DNA of 43,854 nucleotides from Zygnema cylindricum (lineage: Eukaryota > Streptophyta > Zygnematophyceae > Zygnematales > Zygnemataceae). The stretch lies in NCBI GenBank assembly GCA_037447655.1, contig JBBHKE010003079.1, positions 106,858-150,711 on the forward strand, in the 5' to 3' direction. This document shows positions 1-10,531 of the stretch, piece after piece (the stretch's first letter is position 1; each line of letters starts with the position of its first letter). The notes beneath the pieces were generated by a model. The model saw nothing but the letters and a program-made list of their open reading frames with translations. It made no database searches and was not told the DNA's origin. A program made the position numbers and the translations under genes.

Positions 1-868
1 TTTGAAAAGAATTCCTTTTTAGCGGGAGAGAGGAGGGGGGAGAGGAATACATATATACCTGGGTCCGACTCTATAGTGCACCATGACATGGCTGCAGACA
101 ATACTCCAAGAAAAGATTATTGTAGAATTTTGCAGGAGCTTGTGAAGTTTTCGAGCTCAAATTCTCCTGCTCCTGCGATTTTTCCTTAAGAAAAGTTTAC
201 TTTGACAACTTCGACTTTACCTCTGGGAAGTTTTGCAAATGTTCAGTATTGGCGTAGTTGACCCTGAAATGAGAACATCGGGCTTTTCTTGATATCGGGT
301 CCACTTTTCAGCAAGATTGTTCCTCAATCCTCATTGGTGATGGACGGGTGAGTTGACACTTAAACAGGTCCTACATTCAAGGAGCACATCAGCTCGATGC
401 GCTTACACAGGCCAGAAATGATATCTCTATCGGACGGTCAAATTTCTTTCAGCTAAATGTGAACATAAATGCATGATGCTGGTTCAACCCTGTATCTAAA
501 CCGTCGTTGTTCTGTTCAGACACCTTTATCGAACGGTTGATATTCTTCACGGTGATAGTGGATCTAAATGGTCGATTAACGTTCATGGTTACAATGTATC
601 ATAACCGTCCGTTATTCTGTCCAATGCAAAGTCAGCTATTGGACTAAACACTCAATCCAACGATAGGGCCGTAGAGGCAGTTCGCTATTAACTGCAGTGG
701 GTTAAACCGTTCGAATTCCTCAAGAACCTTAAAAACGCTAAAATAATTTAAGAAAGTCCTGAGGTGACGTGTCGTCATAGTTGTTCATAGCGATTAGTCA
801 AACTTTTCAATCGCGATGAATTATACGTAACGAACGCATTGAACCTTCTGAATAAATCGTTAAAAATC
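1..868. other. AT-rich intergenic DNA with degenerate direct repeats
   Basis: No credible coding region is seen. About 421-520 and 520-625 resemble each other as a degenerate direct repeat of roughly 100 bp: each has a CTATCGGACGGT/TTATCGAACGGT block followed by an AACCGTCGTTGTTCTGT/AACCGTCCGTTATTCTGT block. This looks like old transposon debris. No terminal repeats or target duplication could be defined. Confidence 0.4.
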
Positions 869-1020
869 GTTAATGAATATCTTTCCGTATTATTCCGTAC
901 ATGTAAAAAAAATTATACATAAACCGCAGTTTGTAAGTTTCCGGTTAAATGAGATCTTAAATATGACAAATGTTTAAATTTCACCCTCAATGTTGGTTTC
1001 GCAATTTCCATCAACTGGTA
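869..1020 (+). repeat. Diverged third copy of the inverted-repeat arm
   Basis: The order of blocks CGTTAATGAAT, TCCGTACATGT followed by an A-run, AACCGCA/TTTGTA and CCATCAACTGGT matches the left arm of the large inverted repeat (about 2330-2480) in the same orientation, at clearly lower identity. It appears to be an older or truncated member of the same element family. Confidence 0.5.
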
Positions 1021-1029
1021 CACCGCGAA

Positions 1030-1512
1030 TCGTACTTAGAGTAAATTACTCTAATTCGGTCGCTCGAAATTTCGACTCTATCACATCAAATAGAGTAAAT
1101 GATTCTAATTTTTTCATTATACTATTTAAGGTAAGGTTTAATTAGCGTTTTTAATTCTAATATATGTTCGTTTTAAATAGTGTGGAGCACGGATGACGTC
1201 CGTCCGTGCAAAATTGTACTTTTATAAATAAAAAAAGTACAAATAATGATTTAATACAAGCCATTATCATGTAACTGCGTTTTAACAATCCGCGTAGTGC
1301 AAACGTCATAGTGACGATAAACTGTACGTTTTGTCAGATTCTGTACGAATACCTTATTTACAGTAGAGGATATTAACATGCCAAATTAGAGTAAACCGCA
1401 TAAATTAGAGTAAATTCCTTTCTGAAACAGTTCTATCACATAAATTAGAGTAAATTACTCTAATTATTTTTTTCTCTTTTTTTACTCTAATTTTTTCATT
1501 ACTCTAATTACG
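1030..1512. repeat. Cluster of TTAGAGTAA / TTACTCTAA palindromic motifs
   Basis: The motif TTAGAGTAA or its complement TTACTCTAA recurs many times, for example at 1036-1054, 1090, 1385, 1402, 1443-1465 and 1482-1510. At 1036-1054 and 1443-1465 the two orientations abut and form near-perfect palindromes about 19-23 bp long. The same motif recurs at about 4152, 43247 and 43561, so it belongs to a dispersed repeat family rather than to one promoter. Confidence 0.6.
1128..1200 (+). repeat. Dispersed repeat copy shared with the right end
   Basis: The blocks GGTTTAATTAGC, TCTAAT and AAATAGTGTG occur here in the same order and orientation as at about 43219-43285. The spacing is similar and identity is moderate. 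This is a repeat family present on both flanks of the gene block. Confidence 0.5.
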
Positions 1513-1754
1513 ATGCACGGTGTAGCGGAGTATGCGACTTAGTCTACTTCATGTGTGTCGCACACCCGGGTTCGGACGTCCGCAAGGGCAAAATTTTATC
1601 ATATTCCGTCTGTCTGAGCCTATCTGAAAGGCAGCCATGGCCGCCTTCTCTCTGCCTTCTCTCTCTATCGGGAAGAGAGGATAGTAAAAAGCTTGGGAGG
1701 GAGGAGGGTAGGATATAAAGAGGCGGCTTCCTTGCGGTTTCGTTTTCAATATTC

Positions 1755-2120
1755 CATGGCGCCTTCTTTCAAAAAAAATTGAAGAAGACGCCTGTACAAT
1801 TTTCAAACTTATCGCGCGAAATTACAGTGACGTTTCAACGTCTCTTTTCAAATATGTCCGTACATTTTTGATGAAATGACGTACAAGTTCCGTGATATTT
1901 CAGTGCAGTTCACTGGACAAAAAGTACCAATAACTACGTCGTTTCTTTTCTTCCAATTCCGTACATTTCCGTAAAAAAACGTACAGTTACCGTAATTTGT
2001 CTACAGGCTCCCGTAAATTTCTTGTTTCGGTTTACACTAGACATGTTTTTGGGATTTTTTCAAAAGTCACAAATTATACGTTTCAATCGGAAAAATTGAA
2101 AAAATCGCACGATTTGAACA
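1755..2120 (+). repeat. Direct repeat, copy 1
   Basis: This stretch is similar to 2915-3260 in the same orientation. Shared landmarks in order are ATGGCG followed by CTTCTTT, TTGAAGAAGACGCC, GTGACG.....CAACGTCT, AGTTCACTG/AGTTTACTG, GTACAGTT, CTACAGG/CTATAGG and TTTTTTTCAAAAGTCAC-type ends. GTACA and CCGTA words are frequent. No protein coding is evident. Confidence 0.6.
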
Positions 2121-2237
2121 ACATTGCGTGTCGTCAAATTTATCGTTCTATTTCTACTTATTTCATAGAAGGTTGTCCTTTCCATTGCACTTTATGTATA
2201 TAAAATTTTATTTTCTACATATTGTAGCTTTGTGTAC

Positions 2238-2522
2238 GGTTCACACCATAGTTGTTCAAAATGTATTCTACGCATGATTCGAACGAGCGTACGATACGTA
2301 GAAATTGGAGAGGTCGATTTGAAAAAATCGTAGAAAACGTTAATGAATTTTTTTTCGTACAAATCCGTACATGTTAAAAAAAATGAATTGAACATGTACC
2401 GCATTTTGTACGCTTTAGTAAAAATTAATATATATTCAAAATATTATCACACCTCATGTATGCATCGGAAAATCTACATCAACTGGTTAAGGACAAGCTA
2501 GCCAGTGATTACTTGACGACTT
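2238..2522 (+). repeat. Large inverted repeat, left arm
   Basis: The reverse complement of 3359-3661 matches this arm over about 285 bp at high identity. Blocks include ACCATAGTTGTTCAAA, GGAGAGGTCGATTTGAAAAA, a GTACAAATCCGTACATG block, TATTATCACACCTC and ATGCATCGGAAAATCTACAT. The arms enclose about 0.84 kb, which itself contains the second copy of the 1755-2120 repeat. Confidence 0.75.
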
Positions 2523-2914
2523 GCATTGCCGCAGGCTCAATTCCTGCGAAATGTTATTTTTCATTTTTTTGTCATAAAAACTGTCGTTCACCTACAGGCA
2601 GCCATGGCCTTCTCTCTCTACCTCTCCGAGAGCATGCAACTTCAAAAAAACAAAGTACAGGCCATATGCAGGTTCCATTTTTCATCATTCAACATTGCAC
2701 GAAGTAACATATTAATAAAAAAAACAGAAACAATCACATTAGAACAAAAAAAAATACATATATGTCCTTCAACTATTTTTACTCTAAATCTTCTTCCCCT
2801 ACATCGAATTCCATCATGTCTTCATCTGAATCGTCTTCCCTAACCTTTCCTTCCTCTTCTTCCAATTCTATCAGATGTCTTCCTTGAATTTTCACATTCA
2901 ACTGTTGAAATATT
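2523..2914. other. Interior of inverted-repeat element, no gene seen
   Basis: The short stretch GGCAGCCATGGCC at about 2597 repeats one at about 1632, so the direct repeat probably extends leftwards with an indel. The rest is AT-rich with CTTCC-rich runs. The small open frames lack any conserved feature, so I call no gene. Confidence 0.4.
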
Positions 2915-3260
2915 TATGGCGGCTTCTTTTCGAAAATTTGAAGAAGACGCCCGTACATATTTTGAGCTTACGACGCTCAAATAGTGTGACGCCGCAACGT
3001 CTTTTTTTTGAAATGTCCGTAGACGTCACGATATTTTCCTGTACATTCCATGTACATTCTGTTCAGTTTACTGAACTGAAAGTACGGAAACGTGCATCGA
3101 TTTTTTTTGTCAACTACCGTACAGTTTCTGTAAAAATTCGAACAATTATTGTAATTTATCTATAGGTTGCCGTACAATTTTAGTTTCAATTTACAGTAGA
3201 CGTTTTTTTGCAATTTTTTGAAAAGTCACGTACAATACGTAGAAACTGGAAAAAAAGAAA
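2915..3260 (+). repeat. Direct repeat, copy 2
   Basis: This is the second copy of the 1755-2120 repeat, inside the large inverted-repeat element. Identity is moderate, with several indels, which suggests an old duplication. Confidence 0.6.
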
Positions 3261-3342
3261 AAACATGCGTATTGAACATTTAGGGTTCACACGTACATTT
3301 CTACATCATTTCAAACCCTAGTTGTTCAATACGCGCGTTTTT
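3261..3342. repeat. Strong hairpin / small inverted repeat
   Basis: Positions 3267-3287 and 3314-3334 are reverse complements apart from two bases (GCGTATTGAACA against TGTTCAATACGC, then AGGGTT against AACCCT). A 26-base loop separates them, and the stem extends outwards into A-rich/T-rich flanks. The terminal word CTAGTTGTTCAA resembles the ends of the neighbouring elements. Confidence 0.65.
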
Positions 3343-3358
3343 TTCCTTTTTTGAAATC

Positions 3359-3661
3359 GTCATCAAGTAATCACCGACTAACTTGTCCTTAACCAATTGA
3401 TGTAGATTTTCCGATGCATACACGAGGTGTGATAATATTTTGAATATATATTTATTTTTACCACTCATTTAACGGAAAGCGTACAAAACGCGGTACATGT
3501 TCAATTCATTTTTTTTAGCATGTACGGATTTGTACGAAAAAAAATTCATTAACGTTTTTTACGATTTTTTTCAAATCGACCTCTCCAGTTTCTACGTATT
3601 GTACGTGCGTTCGAATCGTGCGTAGAATATGTTTGAACAACTATGGTTCAAACCATAGTTC
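3359..3661 (-). repeat. Large inverted repeat, right arm
   Basis: Partner of 2238-2522 in opposite orientation; see that entry for shared blocks. Its outer end (AACAACTATGGTTC) runs directly into the target duplication of the MITE-like element that starts at 3654, so the two elements are adjacent or nested. Confidence 0.75.
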
Positions 3662-4017
3662 AAAAGTAGGTGTTTCAATTGTAGGCCTTTTGTAGGCGCC
3701 TTTATTTAAAGTTGTGTTATGGGCTTTTCATGTGATCTTTTTAAATCGCTACTTTGATCAGCGACCGTCCGATCGTCCAAATATGACGGTTTAAATAAAA
3801 ATTACCTCAAAACTTACAGAAAAACATTTTTTTGTCCGAATGTTTTTCAAAATTTAGACATGACGTTTAATTCTCTATCGATCGATGTGCAACTCAACCC
3901 TGATACTATTTTTTTTCATTTTTCGACCAATACAATATGGGTCTTAAGGTCATATTGTATGTTTTGCGTACAATAGGCATATTGTATGGGCGTTCTTTCA
4001 CCTACTTTTGAACTATG
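3654..4017. mobile_element. MITE-like element, 364 bp, 19-bp TIRs, 8-bp TSD
   Basis: The left terminus at 3654-3672 reads CATAGTTCAAAAGTAGGTG, and 3999-4017 is its exact reverse complement. The element is bracketed by GTTCAAAC at 3646-3653 and again at 4018-4025, as expected for an 8-bp target-site duplication. There is no coding capacity. An 8-bp duplication would fit hAT-type mobilisation; if the real duplication is 9 bp (GGTTCAAAC), Mutator-type is possible. The palindromic flank makes the exact boundary slightly ambiguous. Confidence 0.75.
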
Positions 4018-4059
4018 GTTCAAACCGGGTTTGGCGTGATCGAACCGAATCAGTGGTTG

Positions 4060-4380
4060 CCAAAATCGACCAAACCGAGGATGCCGGCTTAAACCGTTAA
4101 CGAACTAACAAAACCGAACTACACCGTCGATCGTATTTAGCGTGTAGAAATTATTAGAGTAAAGAAAAAATTAGCGTCATTAATTCTAATTAAGTGCCAG
4201 GAGACGTGGCAAATTATGGTCCACGTCCTTAAATAGCGTCATTTATTCTATTTAAGGTTCAAGGGTCAAAATTTAGGGGCGCCGAATTAGTGTTCAACAC
4301 GCTAAATACGATCGACGGTGTATTAACCGGTTTAGTTCGGTTCGAAACAGTTCCCAAACCGGTGCCGATTGCTACAGGAG
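4060..4380. repeat. Palindromic (foldback) element with perfect 24-bp inverted repeat core
   Basis: Positions 4121-4144 and 4298-4321 are exact reverse complements (core CACCGTCGATCGTATTTAGC). The similarity decays outwards into AACCGAACT / AGTTCGGTT and GCCGG..TTAAACCGTTAA blocks. The 153-bp interior carries TTAGAGTAA and AATTAGCGTCATTAATTCTA motifs. No transposase is present. Confidence 0.65.
4200..4285 (+). repeat. Dispersed repeat end, inverted copy at 43169-43215
   Basis: The block TATTCTATTTAAGGTTCAAG plus the following TTTAGGGGC is matched in reverse complement at about 43169-43215, where GGTGCCCCTAAATT is followed by CTTGAACCTAAAATAGAAT. The same repeat family therefore lies on both sides of the gene block in opposite orientation. 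Confidence 0.55.
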
Positions 4381-5079
4381 ATGCGGCAAAAGTGCAAAGG
4401 ACGCATCGGAAATGTTTTGGATTGAAGTTGATCTTAAAATTGTTGATCTGGAATGGGCAGTTTTGGAACGACCAGAAGCCTATGTGAATGGGTACTTGTA
4501 CCTTACATTCACCGCCTACATTTTCCATGGTCAAGTATCTCCAACTTCGTTGTACATAGGTCATTGCTTGTTCATGAAAGTTCCGCCATCTTCATTGTAT
4601 ACAGGTCATTTCTTGTCCTTGCAAGAGTGGTGGCAGCACAAGAAACTGTAGAATAAGGGAGACAATCTTACTAACGCCATAACTGCACGCTGCTTCCTGT
4701 AGAGGAATTAAACGTGGCCTGTAACTTGCGTTACCGACGCAGTAATCATAGTATTCGTATAGACAATTGGACATGAAAAAAATACATATCTTCTTTACAA
4801 TTTCGGTGATTGCTTGCCAGTATCGCCAGTAGTATTGTACGTATTATTACCTACTACATGAAGAACGAAAGGGAAATTACACGAGCTCAAGGTTGTTAGC
4901 TTTACAATTTACAGAAGCAAGTAGGTTTTTGTGATGCCTTTTTGAGTTGCAGGAAAAGTTGACACTTCAGATGAAGAGAATCTGGAAGCGGAACCCTTTT
5001 TACTTTTCTGAAAACAAAGCGGTATAGAATTCGTAACTGACGATAAAAAGTTCACTACTGCGATACACTGAGAACGGGA
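4381..5079. other. Intergenic / upstream region of the GET2-like gene
   Basis: No coding region is supported. A short imperfect duplication around TTGTACATAGGTCATT (4551) and TTGTATACAGGTCATT (4596) is visible. The last few hundred bases are presumably promoter and 5' untranslated sequence for the gene starting at 5080. I could not place a TATA box or transcription start with confidence. Confidence 0.4.
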
Positions 5080-7307
5080 ATGGCATCTATGAGTGAAGAA
5101 AATAGATCAGCATCCATGCCTGAAAAGGAGGTAACTGGAGTAAGCAGTGAAGAAAAGAAGTCCTCTTCTCCTGGTAGTACAAAACGGTCAGATCCCCATG
5201 CGCTTAAGGACGAGAGAGCAGCAAGGAGGAGGCGCATTTTGGCAAGAGGCTCTGACCGGCTAGCGTATATTACTGGAGAGAAATCAGGTCTTCCAAAAGG
5301 TTCGACCTATTTAACATTCAGTGAAGGATACTAGGAGGAATTTCTCCAATTGCAGTTTTGTCTGTTTAGACTTGGTAAAGTATGTGTTCGTCTCTTGTGT
5401 TTGAAGGAACAATCAGTGATTCTTGAGAGATGAGGAAGTGAGTTCTACACATGGTTAATGCAAGTTTCTAGGTGACTGTCTCAGTATTGGTATTATTACT
5501 GAAAAAATACTCGCTTGAAAGAGTCTGATTAACTCTAAGGATGAGCAGTTTAGCGGACTATTGTTCTTTGCAGTGTATGTGGCCCGGTGTTTGAAAACGC
5601 GTGAGAGAGAAAATATGTTTACGAGAGTATGCTTGTTATGGCATCACCCAGAGTCGAAACATATAATTCTTCGATTAAACAACATTTGCTTGCCAGTCAA
5701 ATGTGCTGTTTTCTTAATTCCTTAGTCAAATGTGACAAACCTTATCAATTCAGGGGGGAAGTACTGTACATTTTCCTCCCTGATGTTTTCCTGATTCCTT
5801 AGTGAAGTGAGACAAACCTCTTTAATTTATGGGGGAGATATTGCACAATATTTGACAAATACCCCCCCCCCCCACAAATTAGACAGTGCGCTGAGCCGGA
5901 CTTTTGATGACAATATAGGAAAATGGGCTGCCATTCAATTTCACGCACCTTTTTTCTCAAACAGACCTTCAGAACGGACGGGATAAATCATCAATTGAGT
6001 TCAGGCACAGATCGCGCCACATGTCTCCTCACATCACAATTCAGTTGTTTCTCAGCATAGGCAAACCAGTCAGGACAGAGGTGTTTGAAAAGGAGAGGCG
6101 GAAAAAGAGGAGGATTTGAATCAATGTGGTCCCTGGTGCACGGCTTCCGTGTTATACGTGTGTGTTGTTTGGATTGATTTTAGGTTGGGCTTTTTGAACG
6201 TTTTTTCACTTGTGTGTTATTAAGGACATAGCAAGTTTGTTCAAGGGACAATTTACCTTACCATGAAGTGTATATGGAATTCCTCACAATGGTCCTTTCC
6301 CTTCATGCTTTTTTTCAGGAGATGTTGATTCTTCAGTATCAGTACCAACCAGTGCTCCATCAGCATCCACCGTCGATTCTCCATCGAGGGAATCTTTTGG
6401 GATTTTTTCTCCCGGACTTTCTGGTGATATCCGCTCACAAAAGTCAGGTGGTCAGTTTGGTACAAATTCAGTTACTAACAGAGGAGGAGGCGATGTAGGA
6501 GGAATGCAAGAAGAAGATGCAATAAGAATGAGACTTGGTGATATTTTTACAAGCATGCAAGAAGTTGCCACATCTTCTCACAACCAGTCTCCTTCTGGCT
6601 TACCAAATATCTTTCCTTCTGCTGAAACTTGTCCTATCAGCTATCCTCAAGAGTCCAACTCTATGCAAGAACCACTGAGTCATACGTTTCAGTCATCTAC
6701 TCCTCAAGATTATATCTACGGTCATGGCAGTCAGAATAAAAAGACAAGTCTTCAAAAGCTTGCAGAACACCTCAGTGTACCAGCAATGGATACAGCAGTT
6801 GACAAAACTCAAAGTTTCAGGATACTTTCTTCGCTTCTTCTCGCTTTTCTAGCTCTAGCTCAGATTGTATTCACTGTGTGCGATTGGCCAGGAGCTCGCA
6901 CTCTCCAGTATATTATGTTGCCTTATCCGGTGCTCCTTGTACTTCTCACGGATATGGCATTAGTGGCTGGGAGGTTGATGCTCGGATCGCAAAAGAAAGA
7001 TTCTCAAAAGTTAACCGGTGAGATGGGTTCCCAGGCAACTGTTGTAAATTCAGAATCGGGTTCAAAGGATATTGGTGGAGGTCCTGCGAGATTGGGTTCA
7101 GGGTTATTGTCTAACCTTCTGGAGGAAGACGACTCAGTTCAAGGCCTCGAGAGCTTTTTGGGGACGCTTCAACAAACCATGGGGAGAGGAATGTTAGTCT
7201 TAAAGATTTCACGGAGTCTTACTTTAGATGTGAGTGTTTTTGTTGTGGCCCTTTGTTGTGGGAAGTCGATAATCGATATGTTAGTACCACAATGCTTTTT
7301 GCAATGA
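5080..7307 (+). CDS. GET2/CAML-like tail-anchored protein receptor subunit (2 exons)
   Basis: Two exons, 5080-5287 and 6319-7307, join in phase (one base left over, then TTTTTTCAG before the second exon) and encode about 398 residues. Near the N terminus (about residues 46-65) is a basic cluster RAARRRRILARGSDRL followed by AYITGE. This is the arrangement of the cytosolic Get3/TRC40-binding segment of GET2/CAML receptors, especially the plant form. A long Ser/Gly/Gln-rich linker follows. Three hydrophobic segments then fall at about residues 238-257, 264-289 and 371-391, as in GET2/CAML. The known role of the family is to form, with GET1/WRB, the ER receptor that takes tail-anchored proteins from Get3. 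An alternative donor at 5299/5300 would add four residues. Assignment rests on motif and topology only; no GET1 gene is in the window. Confidence 0.7.
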
Positions 7308-7393
7308 AAGCCTTTCACGTATCACAAATGAAGCCTTTGTAATGCTTTATTCATGATGGTTTAAAATTCGTGGCTTTATTGGCAGACGACAAA

Positions 7394-7458
7394 TTCTCTC
7401 TCCCTCTCTCCCTCCCTCCCTTCTTCCTCTCCCTCCCTCACCCTCTCCCTCCCTCTCG
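7394..7458 (+). repeat. Pyrimidine (CT/CCCT) tract
   Basis: About 65 bp of almost pure C and T (CTCTCCCTC-type units) just downstream of the GET2-like stop codon, probably in the 3' untranslated or intergenic region. It is one of many polypurine/polypyrimidine tracts in this window. Confidence 0.85.
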
Positions 7459-7751
7459 CTGCGGTCTTTTTGGTGGTGCCTGCAAAACTGTGTGTTTGTT
7501 GGTTATTTGCTTTGGGTAGTTTTTTGGGGGCAGTGAAGGTACGTGAAATTTTGTAATCATTGTTCATTGTTAAAATCCAACAATCAGAATTAAATGACCT
7601 GCAATGCTTTTATGCACGATTGTTAAATTTCAAATTAGTGGTTTTTTTGGTATAGACTCGGTTATCTTTCTGTGGTTTTTGTCAAGGTGCATGCAAAACC
7701 ACACATCACATGTTTTTTGTTGGTTTGTTGCTTTAAGTACTCAGCAACATT

Positions 7752-8196
7752 CAGAGGGTAATTATTTGGGGGGTAATTATTCGAGGGTAATTGTTCGAGG
7801 GTAATTATTGAGGGGTAGTTGTTCGAGAATAATTGTTCGAGGATGATTGTTGAGGGTAATTATTTTAGGGTAAATGTTCGAGAGAAATTATTTGAGGGTA
7901 ATTTTTCGAGGGTAATTATTTGAGGGTAATTATTCGAGGGTAATTATTTGAGGGTAAATGTTCAAGGGTATTTGGTCGAGGGTAATTGTACGAGGATGAT
8001 TATTTGGGGGTAATTCAGACAGCCTGTCAAGTTTTTTTAAGTAATTATTTGAGGGTAAATCTTCGAGGGAAATTATTTGAGGGTAATTTTTGGAGGGTAA
8101 TTATTCGAGGGTAATTATTTGAGGGTAAATGTTCGAGGGTAATTGTACGAGGATAATTATTCGGGGATAATTCAAAGTGTCAAGTTTTTTTAAGTG
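7752..8196 (+). repeat. 14-bp minisatellite with higher-order duplication
   Basis: Roughly 28-30 copies of a 14-bp unit close to GAGGGTAATTATTC (variants GAGGGTAATTGTTC, GAGGGTAAATGTTC) run from 7752. Two unrelated insertions ending in GTCAAGTTTTTTTAAGT occur at about 8018-8041 and 8167-8196. Each follows the same order of unit variants, so a super-unit of about 155-185 bp is itself duplicated (about 7857-8041 and 8042-8196). The second super-unit is about two 14-bp units shorter. Confidence 0.85.
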
Positions 8197-10531
8197 ATGG
8201 TCCATCCGTGTGGTTACTAACTATGCTGTTCACCTTTAACACGAGGGTGAATTTCTCTCGAGCAATTACCCTATACTTGTCTGAGAGCTGAAATGACTTT
8301 CTTTCTTGGGGACTTGGTATTTGAGATTTTGCAGTCATGGAATAGCGTTGTTCTGTATCTATCCTTCAATTTAGACAGCCTTGCCCATTCCTTGTGTTAG
8401 TTTGTTTTGCAGTGTTTTTCATTTTATCGTGTTTGTTTATCCAGTTTCGTTTTGTCTTTTTACTTCTTTTGTTCCCATGCATTCAACCGGTTTAACTCGA
8501 TCTTTCTTAATAAAGCTCAGTTCAGGTCGAATAGCGAAATTGGCTCATTGATAATTTTGTTTTTTATTCCGTAGCCGTCAAGATAATGGCACAAAGGCGA
8601 TCAGATTTTGTCAAAATTCTGGAAATGTCTCAATTGCTCTGTAATATTGTAGTGTAACAATTGTCACTCGGTGTTATGTTATGGAAGCACGCTCTAATGT
8701 TGCTAAGTAAGAAGGCGAAAATTTTGGAAGCTATATTTTGCTAAAAGACTAACAAAACAAAAGAGACATGGGCACCATGCAGTTCTCATATGATGCCAAC
8801 ATTGGTTGGGTAGAAGTTTTTACGTGGTTATTGCATTTTTTTGAGTTATTATAGCACTTTTTTTTGGAGAACAAAGCAGTGGAGCGAACAGCTAACTTTT
8901 TAAAATTGTTGGTCTGCATTTTTGCGATCTGCCTAAGTGTGGCTTTAACGCGTCTCTCGTGATTTTGGCAGTTTGAGGTATATTCCTGAAATTAACTTAA
9001 ATTAACAATATTGCGTTGGTAAACCATCTGAATACATGGAAACAAAAGAAAGGAAAGGCCAAAAAGGATCTGGAAAGTCCCTAGTTTTTATAACACCTGT
9101 CTTTCAATTTTAACACGGTCCACGGGTGTGGTTTAGCTTGTTCAGGTTGTGGGTAGTCATGTCTTGTAGGTTTCTTCCCTTTGTGGGTAGTCATCCTTGG
9201 TAGATTTGATTACTTTTGGTGGTTACTTGCTTTAGTTAGCTTTGTTTTACTTGTTTGTTCTCTTTGTCTTTTTCTCTCTCTTGGCTCTTGTAGTCTCTAA
9301 ATGTTCCTTTTTTTTATTTCCCATTTTGTACCTTGATGGTTTTTGCCATCGCACGTTTTGCAATAACGTTTTCTCTATGAAAGTAAATTTTAATATGCGT
9401 ATGCTATGGGTTTAATGAATATAATGTGTACACACGTTCGCACTTTTGATCTATGCTTTGAAGTTTTAAAGCCTACAGTAGTGAAAATTGCATGAGTTCC
9501 CGCACGGAACGAAAATTTCCACGAGCGTAAATTTCGTGCGGCAGCAACAAACGAGTGCACGAAATGTCTAGCATGAGCAGTTTCGTAAAAATACTGTTTT
9601 GTATGTCGATTTCCGATTTCGGGATTTCGTCAGATCTCCGTACGAAATGCAAAGATGGTCGCACGTTCAGTGAACCTGAATCGCCATAAGCGTCACTGCT
9701 TCTTTGACCGCTTAACCGACTTTTTCCATGCACACGTGTCCGATTGCAGTTTGTAGACCGTATCAGAAAGTCCCTTACTTTTCCATCGCAACCGTCGGTT
9801 AAAAAAATCGACAAGTGTGCACGGAGAATAAATGTTTTAAGTGGTCAAAATAACATTAACGCTTTACCATAGTAGCCATCCACAATGTACTTTTCGAGCA
9901 TCATGTCAAATATGAAAGTTGAAATCTCACCAAGTTAAAACTTGGCGTGGTTCGACAGTCTTGGTATTTGCCTTTCATGCTGTTGGCCAGAAACGTGCGC
10001 TCCTCAAATGCTGCCTAGAGAACATTGCATGCAAACTAATCCAATTACAATCTGGCTGTGAAGACATTCCAATGTACGGAATGTACGGAATTCTCCAGTC
10101 AATGGACGAAATTCTCATGAGCTATTGGTAATTTGATGGTTTGTAAAGTTCTCGAAACTTAACAAATTTTTGAGTTTGCAAGGATGTATGGACAATGTTG
10201 CTATGAGGACGATGGTATGGTACTGTAGTGAACAAAGGAAAAGGATTCCAGCAATCGTTTTGAGGTAAACAGGAAAGTACAATCAAAAGTACATTTTACA
10301 AATACACGATCCAATTTCACGAAGAGCCAGTCCGAGCCTATAGAAACTAAGAAGGGCAGAAATACATTCACGATTCTTCTTCTTCTTTGGAGCGACCAAT
10401 TTTGAAGCAGTTTTGTTTGGCAGCAACTGCGGATTTCTTCCTTTGGAATCAGCATCAAAATCTTGTTAAAAAGAACGTGCGAGGCGGAGGTTGAGGGTGA
10501 AGGAGGGAGAGGAGAGGGAGAGGAAGCCACA
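8197..10531. other. Intergenic region upstream of the ZNFX1-like gene
   Basis: No supported gene. The region is T-rich with scattered CTCTT runs. Two open frames (9473-9814 on minus, 9919-10131 on plus) begin at TTG rather than ATG, have no recognisable motif and no splice support. The 5' untranslated region and promoter of the helicase gene must lie near the right end. Untranslated exons cannot be excluded. Confidence 0.4.

Noticed and set aside
4259-4564. Overlapping open frames on both strands around 4260-4660
   Set aside because: They cover a palindromic repeat and its flank, do not resemble known proteins and have no consistent splice structure.
7752-8196. Regular repeats that could suggest a CRISPR-like array
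   Set aside because: Units are 14 bp, contiguous and without unique spacers, in a eukaryotic intergenic region. The same applies to the 21-bp array at 14417-15003.
9473-9814. 113-codon open frame on the minus strand upstream of the ZNFX1-like gene
   Set aside because: Starts at TTG, no ATG of use, no recognised motif, and no splice partners. Probably chance in intergenic DNA.
9919-10131. 70-codon plus-strand frame rich in Cys/Leu that could be an upstream exon of the helicase gene
   Set aside because: Starts at TTG, has no family similarity I recognise, and the helicase frame has a well-placed ATG at 10532.
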